From JBLHKE01 sp047619485 (GTDB taxonomy: Bacteria > Verrucomicrobiota > Verrucomicrobiia > Verrucomicrobiales > DEV007), in the NCBI GenBank assembly GCA_047619485.1, contig JBLHKE010000406.1:1-7088 (forward strand): a stretch of DNA of 7,088 bases, read 5' to 3'. A model generated the notes under the pieces. The model was not told where the DNA came from. It saw only the letters and a program-made list of their open reading frames with translations, and did not search any database. Position 1 is the first letter of the stretch, and each line of letters opens with the position of its first letter. Positions 1-4,201 of this stretch are shown in pieces. The position numbers and the translations under genes are program-made.

Positions 1-1
1 A

Positions 2-67
2 GATCGCCTCAAGATTCCGGAGGACGCGCGCCTGTTCCGTGCGAAAAAGAAGAAGATAAGGCAGTAG
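2..67 (+). CDS. C-terminal end of an unidentified upstream protein (5' partial)
   Basis: The second reading frame is open from the left edge and ends at TAG 65-67, giving a 21-residue tail that includes IPEDARLFRAKKKKIRQ. The codons before the lysine run end mostly in G or C, like the confirmed genes here, and a basic lysine-rich tail is a common protein end. Frame 1 is also open, to a TAG at 148-150, but its codon choice is poorer and its composition less protein-like. The fragment is too short to assign a family. The 155-base spacer before the next gene suggests it is not tightly coupled to the phosphoesterase operon. Frame choice is inference from codon bias. Confidence 0.4.
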   Translation, partial: DRLKIPEDARLFRAKKKKIRQ

Positions 68-222
68 TGGAAGTGAATTGTGGCGGAGCTTTTCGACGGC
101 TGGTAATTCTCGACCAAAAAGGGGTTGGTTTTCAGTTCGATGCGGATTAGAAATATTCCCCCCGGAACGCTAGGCCTTAAGGCTTGCGTGAAGGTTCATT
201 TTTTCGAATGATACTTTAGACG

Positions 223-945
223 ATGAAGATTGCGATTTTTGGTGACATCCACGCGAACTTGGAAGGCCTTGAGGCCGTGCTCCAGGACGCGGCTGATCGT
301 GATTGCACCCATTTCGTCTGCATCGGCGACATCGTCGGCTACAACGCGAACCCGCACGAGTGTCTCGACATTGTGCGCCAGCTCGACTGCCCGGTGGTGA
401 AGGGCAACCACGATGAGGAGGCGTCGCTCGACACGGATCTCGTCGGGCTCAACCCGCTGGCCGAGCGCTCGATGAGGTGGACGCGCGACAACCTCAGCGA
501 TGAGGACAAGCAGTACCTCTCCGAGCTGCGCATGGTGCGGCAGGTGCGCGACTTCACCATCGTGCACGCAACGCTCGACTCTCCGTCCACCTGGGGATAC
601 GTGACCAACAAGTTCGATGCGATGGCGAGCTTCGGCTACCAGTACACCCCTGTGTGTTTTTTCGGCCACACCCACACGCCGAAATTCTACGTCAAGACGA
701 CGACCGTCAACGTCGAGCGCGGCACGTCGATCGAGATCGAGAACGGCAAGAAGTACTTCATCAACATCGGCAGCGCCGGTCAGCCGCGTGATGGTGACTG
801 GCGCGTAGCCTATGCCATCTATGATCTCGTTGCGAGGCGTGTGACGATCCGCCGCCTCGAGTACGACCTGCCGAAGACGCAGAAGAAGATCCTCGACGCC
901 GGCCTGCCGCCGATGCTCGCTGAGCGCCTTGAGCTCGGGAAGTAA
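223..945 (+). CDS. Metallophosphoesterase (calcineurin-like/PP2A-like phosphoesterase family)
   Basis: This 240-residue cytosolic protein carries the full set of metal-binding motifs of calcineurin-like phosphoesterases in order: GDIHAN (D8, H10), GDIVGY (D36), GNHD (N62, H63), an isolated His in VHATL (H115), and FGHTHTP (H149, H151). These residues normally hold two divalent metals that activate water to cleave phosphomono- or diester bonds. The GDIVGYNANPHEC version places it near ApaH/PP2A-like bacterial phosphatases rather than the shorter YfcE group; the true substrate cannot be read from sequence. It has no signal peptide or membrane segment. The ATG at 223 starts directly at the first beta strand (MKIAIFGD), as is usual for the family, although no convincing Shine-Dalgarno sequence precedes it. 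The glycosyltransferase gene begins 3 bases after its stop, so the two are probably co-transcribed. The family call is secure; the specific function is unknown. Confidence 0.93.
   Translation: MKIAIFGDIHANLEGLEAVLQDAADRDCTHFVCIGDIVGYNANPHECLDIVRQLDCPVVKGNHDEEASLDTDLVGLNPLAERSMRWTRDNLSDEDKQYLSELRMVRQVRDFTIVHATLDSPSTWGYVTNKFDAMASFGYQYTPVCFFGHTHTPKFYVKTTTVNVERGTSIEIENGKKYFINIGSAGQPRDGDWRVAYAIYDLVARRVTIRRLEYDLPKTQKKILDAGLPPMLAERLELGK
937..940 (+). promoter_or_regulatory. Probable ribosome binding site for the glycosyltransferase
   Basis: GGGA lies 8 bases before ATG 949, inside the last codons of the phosphoesterase gene. It is the only Shine-Dalgarno-like sequence near any candidate start of the glycosyltransferase: ATG 1006 has none and ATG 961 has only a distant AAGG. 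It therefore favours the 949 start, although coupling to the upstream gene could substitute for it. Confidence 0.4.
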
Positions 946-948
946 GGC

Positions 949-1980
949 ATGCTCAGAGTGATGCAGGACAGGGCGCTGACTCCGGACTCGCTCGATCTTG
1001 CCGCGATGCGCTCGCTGCTAGTAGTGAAACCCAGTTCGCTGGGGGATGTGGTGCACACGCTGCCTGCGGTGGCGTTGATCAAGCGAGCCTACCCGCAGCT
1101 GTCGATCCGCTGGGTGGTGCGCTCCGAGTTTATGCCTCTGTTAGATGGCAACCCGGATCTGGACGGGACGATCGAATTTCCGCGCGCTCAGATGCGCGGG
1201 CTGGGCGGGGTTTTCAAACTGTTTCGCTGGGCAAAATCAGCGCTGCGCGAGCCGGCGGTGCCCGACTTGGTGATCGATTTTCAAGGCTTGGCGCGCAGCG
1301 GCGTGATGGCGTGGTGCAGTGGTGCACGTGAGGTGATCGGGCTGTCTGATTCGCGCGAGGGGGCTGGACTTTTTCACAAGTGGGTGGTGGAAGTGGATGC
1401 GCACGGGCATGCGGTGGATCGCTACCTCGAGGTGCCGCGCGCGCTAGGAATTGATTGTTCGGGTGCGGACGAGCTTTTTCGCCTTCAGGGTGGGGCGCTA
1501 CCCGCCGGGGTCGAGTTCCCTGAACAGCCATTCGTGATGCTGCACCCGTTTTCGCGCGGGGAGGGGAAGTCGCTGTCGGTCGGGCAGGTGAAGACCTTGT
1601 GCGAGGCGCTCGCGCCCTTGCCGGTGATACTGGTCGGTCGTGCTGAAGAGGAACTCGGACCGCTGCGTGATGGCGTGATCGATCTGCTCAACCGCACCTC
1701 CCTAGCAGAGCTGGTAGCGGTGACGCGGCGGGCGGACTTCGTAATCAGCGTCGATAGTGGCCCGATGCACATCGCGGCGGCACTCAGTGACCGGCTGGTG
1801 TCGCTCCACACCTGGAGTGAGCCGCGCATGGTCGGTCCGTATGCGGCTGGCGCGTGGGTGTGGAAGGGCGGGCGGCTGCAGAAGATGGGGGAGTATTTGC
1901 CAAATGACGAGGATCCTGGCCTGAGCCGAGAGGCGCTGCAGGAGATCGCTGGTCTCGCGCGGCAGATGGTGAAATATTAG
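949..1980 (+). CDS. Glycosyltransferase family 9 protein, heptosyltransferase-like (WaaC/WaaF type)
   Basis: The protein has two Rossmann-like halves typical of GT-B enzymes. The N-terminal half opens with VVKPSSLGDVVHTLPA (residues 25-40), the signature of lipopolysaccharide heptosyltransferases, where the Asp of LGDV (D33) is the probable catalytic base. The C-terminal half has the donor-site segments FVMLHPFSRGEGKS (195-208) and SVDSGPMHIAAALS (267-280), matching the D-S/T-G-x-x-H-x-A-A motif. Family members transfer ADP-heptose to inner-core LPS at the cytosolic face of the inner membrane; the actual donor and acceptor here are unproven. It is 343 residues, slightly longer than the roughly 320 of E. 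coli WaaC. The excess is at the N-terminus: ATG 949 has GGGA 8 bases upstream, but ATG 1006 (MRSLLVVKPSS) would give the standard family start. It follows the phosphoesterase stop by 3 bases, which favours 949 or translational coupling. Confidence 0.92.
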   Translation: MLRVMQDRALTPDSLDLAAMRSLLVVKPSSLGDVVHTLPAVALIKRAYPQLSIRWVVRSEFMPLLDGNPDLDGTIEFPRAQMRGLGGVFKLFRWAKSALREPAVPDLVIDFQGLARSGVMAWCSGAREVIGLSDSREGAGLFHKWVVEVDAHGHAVDRYLEVPRALGIDCSGADELFRLQGGALPAGVEFPEQPFVMLHPFSRGEGKSLSVGQVKTLCEALAPLPVILVGRAEEELGPLRDGVIDLLNRTSLAELVAVTRRADFVISVDSGPMHIAAALSDRLVSLHTWSEPRMVGPYAAGAWVWKGGRLQKMGEYLPNDEDPGLSREALQEIAGLARQMVKY

Positions 1981-1998
1981 AAACTAGCTCGACTGCTC

Positions 1999-2004
1999 AA
2001 GGAG
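1999..2004 (+). promoter_or_regulatory. Strong Shine-Dalgarno sequence for a possible small ORF
   Basis: AAGGAG sits 7 bases before the GTG at 2012, a near-ideal match and spacing. It is a better ribosome site than any found for the larger genes in this window. No other start codon is suitably placed for it, so it is the main evidence that the 33-codon ORF is translated. Confidence 0.45.
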
Positions 2005-2011
2005 ACTACAA

Positions 2012-2113
2012 GTGATCGCGAAGGAGGTTGAGGGAGCATCGACTATCGGTATAGAGTGCCCTCACATGCTTCGCCCGTTCGCCATAGCCCTATTCGTTGT
2101 CTCCGATGAGTGA
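2012..2113 (+). CDS. Possible small protein or leader peptide (33 aa) overlapping the DUF4112 start
   Basis: A GTG-initiated ORF of 33 codons is preceded by AAGGAG at a 7-base spacing and ends at TGA 2111-2113. The peptide has a polar first half (MIAKEVEGASTIG), one Cys (C16), and a hydrophobic stretch MLRPFAIALFVV (19-30) ending in SDE, so it could be membrane-associated or a leader. Its stop lies 3-5 bases beyond the ATG of the DUF4112 gene (the two meet within ATGAGTGA), a layout typical of translational coupling. The DUF4112 gene has no Shine-Dalgarno sequence of its own, which fits. I recognise no family, and with 33 codons chance cannot be excluded. Codons 4-6 (AAG GAG GTT) form an internal Shine-Dalgarno-like sequence. 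Confidence 0.35.
   Translation: MIAKEVEGASTIGIECPHMLRPFAIALFVVSDE
2021..2063 (+). promoter_or_regulatory. Leader element: AAGGAGGT followed by an imperfect hairpin
   Basis: AAGGAGGT (2021-2028) is a full match to the anti-Shine-Dalgarno sequence, but no ATG, GTG or TTG lies at a usable distance from it. Immediately after it, GAGGG (2030-2034) can pair with CCCTC (2059-2063), CA (2037-2038) with TG (2057-2058), and CTAT (2043-2046) with ATAG (2051-2054) around a CGGT loop. The interruptions are a 2-base bulge and a 4x2 internal loop. There is no T-run after it, so a terminator for the glycosyltransferase is unlikely. A role in the translation of the small ORF or DUF4112 is inference only. Confidence 0.25.
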
Positions 2114-2609
2114 GATTGAACTACCTTCAGAAACCGGTTCGGCAGGGGAGGGGATCGCTCCGCGCTCGCGTGTGATCGCGCAGCTCATGGACAATGCGCT
2201 GCCCGTTCCAGGCACCAACTTCCGCGTCGGCATCGATCCCTTGCTTGGTCTCATCCCCGTCATCGGCGACATCATCAGCGCCGGTTTCGGTTTCACCATC
2301 CTCTACGATGCCGCGCGCTGCAGAGTGAGTCGCTGGACGCAATTGAGGATCGCTCTCAACGTCCTAGCCAACGCCATTTTCGGCGCGATCCCGGTGTTCG
2401 GCGACCTGTTTTCGCTCAGTTTCAAATCCAACGTGCGCAACTACAACCTGCTGCTGACCGACCTGGCCGAGGACGGCATGAAATTCACTGTGGAGGAGTT
2501 GGAGGAGCCCGGTTTCCCGTGGTTTGCGGTTGGCTTGATCGGGCTGGTTTTGCTGGTGATCCTGCTAGCCGGCGCGGGCCTAGTGTATCTGTTAGAAAAA
2601 CTCTTCTAA
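2106..2609 (+). CDS. DUF4112 domain-containing protein with C-terminal membrane segment
   Basis: The 167-residue product matches the DUF4112 pattern: PVPGTNFRVGIDPLLGLIP (33-51), GDIIS (54-58), a middle helix containing an LNVLAN segment (84-89), then GAIPVFGDLF (93-102) and KSNVRNYNLL. Members are small proteins of unknown function, usually predicted to be membrane-associated. GLIPVIGDIIS (48-58) and GAIPVFGDLFS (93-103) are a visible pseudo-repeat 45 residues apart. An acidic linker (EELEEPG) leads to a strong hydrophobic helix at about 138-162 ending in LLEKLF, a probable transmembrane anchor. ATG 2106 is chosen. A TTG at 2097 in the same frame would add three residues, and a TAG at 2085-2087 blocks further extension. 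Neither start has a clear ribosome site, so coupling to the overlapping small ORF is possible. Its stop overlaps the stop of the convergent DUF1501 gene. Confidence 0.88.
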   Translation: MSEIELPSETGSAGEGIAPRSRVIAQLMDNALPVPGTNFRVGIDPLLGLIPVIGDIISAGFGFTILYDAARCRVSRWTQLRIALNVLANAIFGAIPVFGDLFSLSFKSNVRNYNLLLTDLAEDGMKFTVEELEEPGFPWFAVGLIGLVLLVILLAGAGLVYLLEKLF

Positions 2610-3997
2610 GCAAGAATATCGCGCACGACATTGGCTTTCTCGACGCCGGTGAGCTTGAAATCTAAGCCTTGGAATCGGTAGGTGAATCTCTCGTGGTCGA
2701 TCCCGAGTTGGTTCATCACGGTCGCGTGCAGATCGCGCACGTGCACCGGGTTCTCGGCGACGTTGTAGCTGAAATCATCGGTCGCGCCGTAGCTGAATCC
2801 TGGTTTGATGCCGGCGCCCGCCATCCAGATAGTGAAGCAGCGCGGGTGGTGGTCGCGGCCGCCCTCCGGGCTGTCCCACTTGCCCTGACCAGCGACGCCG
2901 CGGCCGAACTCGCCGCCCCAGATGACCAGGGTGTCCTCGAGCATGCCACGTTGTTTGAGATCCTTGATGAGTGCGGCGCTCGGCTGGTCGGTGTCGCGGC
3001 AGCGCGCGGTGCACCAGCTTTTCAGGCGCGAGTGGTGATCCCAATCTGGGTGAAACAACTGGATGAAGCGCACCCCGCGTTCGGCCAGCCGTCGAGCGAG
3101 GATACAGTTGGCCGCGTAGCTACCCGGTCGCCGCGAGTCAGATCCGTAGAGGTCGAACACCGATTCTGGCTCGTCGCTGATGTCGGTCAGTTCCGGTACG
3201 CTGGCCTGCATGCGGAATGCCATCTCATACTGCCGGATGCGCGTCGCGATCTCCGGGTCACCGGTCTGCTCGAAGCGCATCTGGTTGAGTTCGCCGAGCC
3301 CGTCGAGCATCTCGCGCCGCAGGTGGCGCGGCAGTCCGTCGGGGTCTTTGAGGTAAAGCACTGGCTCTTTGGCGTTGCGCAGTTTCACCCCCTGGAAGAC
3401 CGATGGCAGGAAACCGCTGCCCCAGTAGTTATCGTAGAGAGGCTGGTCGCTGCCGCGCTTCATCTTCGAGATCAGCACGAGGTAGTCTGGTAGGTCGCGG
3501 CTCTCGCTGCCGAGCCCGTAGCTCACCCAGCTGCCGATGCTCGGCCTGCCGGTGAGGTGGTGGCCGGTGAGGAACTTGGTCATCGCCGGGGCGTGGTTGA
3601 TTTGGTCGGTGATCATCGATTTCACGAAGCACAGCTCATCGGCGACCGAGCCGATGTGTGGCAGCCACTCGCCGATGCTTGCACCCGATTCCCCGTAGCG
3701 CGAGAAACTGGCGTGCGAGGGCATGACCAGCTGCGGCTTTCCCTTCGACATGCCGGTGAGCCGCTGCCCGTTGCGCACCGAGTCCGGGAGCTTCTGGCCA
3801 GCCATTTTGGCGAGGCCCGGCTTGTGGTCGAACAGCTCGATCTGTGACGGTCCACCGGACTGCGTCAGGAAGATCACGCGCTTCGCCTTGGGTGCGATAT
3901 CGATCGGCACATTGGCGAGGAGCGAGTCGAGTGCCATGGCACCGAGCGAGAGCCCGGTGCCCTGGCCGAGGAAGTAGCGTCGGGTGGAAGAAGTCAT
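2606..3997 (-). CDS. DUF1501 domain-containing protein, Tat-exported
   Basis: This is a complete DUF1501 protein (463 residues from ATG 3997). It begins with a twin-arginine export signal, SSTRRYFLGQ (3-12), followed by a hydrophobic stretch (GLSLGAMALDSLLA), so it is probably exported folded across the inner membrane. Family landmarks follow: FLTQSGGPSQIELFDHKPG, INHAPAMTKFLTGHH, GRPSIGSWVSYGLG, HPDWDHHSRL, LVIWGGEFGR (E363), GRDHHP (D382-H384), FTIWMAGAGIK, and a final DLHATVMNQLGIDH. The fold is related to the alkaline phosphatase/sulfatase superfamily; the clustered His and Asp suggest a metal site, but no activity is established. A GTG at 4036 would extend it by 13 residues but lies inside a hairpin and pushes the Tat motif inward, so 3997 is preferred. 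It lies downstream of the PSCyt1/DUF1553 gene on the same strand, a recurrent pairing in Planctomycetota and Verrucomicrobiota. Confidence 0.94.
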   Translation of the reverse strand: MTSSTRRYFLGQGTGLSLGAMALDSLLANVPIDIAPKAKRVIFLTQSGGPSQIELFDHKPGLAKMAGQKLPDSVRNGQRLTGMSKGKPQLVMPSHASFSRYGESGASIGEWLPHIGSVADELCFVKSMITDQINHAPAMTKFLTGHHLTGRPSIGSWVSYGLGSESRDLPDYLVLISKMKRGSDQPLYDNYWGSGFLPSVFQGVKLRNAKEPVLYLKDPDGLPRHLRREMLDGLGELNQMRFEQTGDPEIATRIRQYEMAFRMQASVPELTDISDEPESVFDLYGSDSRRPGSYAANCILARRLAERGVRFIQLFHPDWDHHSRLKSWCTARCRDTDQPSAALIKDLKQRGMLEDTLVIWGGEFGRGVAGQGKWDSPEGGRDHHPRCFTIWMAGAGIKPGFSYGATDDFSYNVAENPVHVRDLHATVMNQLGIDHERFTYRFQGLDFKLTGVEKANVVRDILA

Positions 3998-4018
3998 CGT
4001 GTTTATGGTGTGTTGTAA

Positions 4019-4054
4019 GGAACGTAATGCGGGCACTCCTGCCCGCTACGTTCT
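4019..4054. repeat. 14-bp inverted repeat (REP-like palindrome) upstream of DUF1501
   Basis: GAACGTA (4020-4026) and GCGGGCA (4029-4035) pair perfectly with TGCCCGC (4040-4046) and TACGTTC (4047-4053). They surround a four-base loop (CTCC; GGAG on the minus strand) with one two-base bulge (AT, 4027-4028). A G-U pair can extend the base at 4019/4054. Neither strand has a T-run after the stem, so this is not a classic terminator. It lies 22 bases upstream of the DUF1501 ATG, in the transcript linking the two minus-strand genes. The shape and sequence resemble short GCGGGCA...TGCCCGC palindromes that I recall as dispersed in this phylum. Copy number cannot be judged from one window. Confidence 0.6.
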
Positions 4055-4139
4055 GATAGAATGGGTCTGCAAGACATGTGGGGTTTCAAGGCAGTAGGTG
4101 TTCTCAGGTACCTCGGCCTTGCCCGAACTCTCTGATCTG

Positions 4140-4201
4140 CGATTCCGATAGAGAAGATGGATTGTTTTGTTCCACGCAATGCGCTGCTCGCTCTGCTCAC
4201 T
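4140..4201 (-). repeat. Possible dispersed-repeat remnant abutting the DUF1553 stop codon
   Basis: Read on the minus strand this segment translates to SSALRGTKQSIFSI. That resembles the ALRGTKQSI-type strings that appear in spurious ORFs made from a common intergenic bacterial repeat (TTGCGTGGAACAAAACAATC here). It includes two adjacent 9-mers differing at one base, CTGCTCGCT (4184-4192) and CTGCTCACT (4193-4201); the second contains the stop codon of the upstream gene. The rest of the spacer between the two minus-strand genes, 4055-4139, shows no gene or convincing structure. Assignment as a repeat rests on recalled resemblance, not on a second copy in the window. Confidence 0.3.

Noticed and set aside
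125..153. Possible promoter: TTGGTT, 17-base spacer, TAGAAA upstream of the phosphoesterase
   Set aside because: Both hexamers match the sigma-70 consensus poorly, promoter preferences in this phylum are not well known to me, and such matches are expected by chance.
196..675. 159-codon minus-strand ORF opposite the metallophosphoesterase
   Set aside because: The plus strand encodes a complete set of metallophosphoesterase motifs here; the antisense product is rich in His/Arg/Val with no recognisable domain.
223..945. Possibility that the 240-residue phosphoesterase is LpxH (UDP-diacylglucosamine pyrophosphatase)
   Set aside because: The length and nearby LPS-type glycosyltransferase suggested it, but the motifs GDIVGYN and GNHD differ from the LpxH pattern (which has GNRD), so only the general family is called.
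2669..3493. Long open frame (274 codons) on the plus strand opposite the DUF1501 gene
   Set aside because: It lies entirely within DUF1501 coding sequence in antisense, has no recognisable domain, and is explained by the GC-biased codons of the real gene suppressing stops on the other strand.
4036..4053. Rho-independent terminator at the hairpin between the two minus-strand genes
   Set aside because: The stem is strong but neither strand has a run of T after it, so intrinsic termination is unlikely.
4003..4200. 65-codon minus-strand ORF between the two minus-strand genes, overlapping the DUF1553 stop
   Set aside because: Starts at a GTG in the end of the upstream gene, reads through the hairpin and the repeat-like segment, and its peptide (ALRGTKQSI, RSGQECP) looks like translated repeats rather than a protein.
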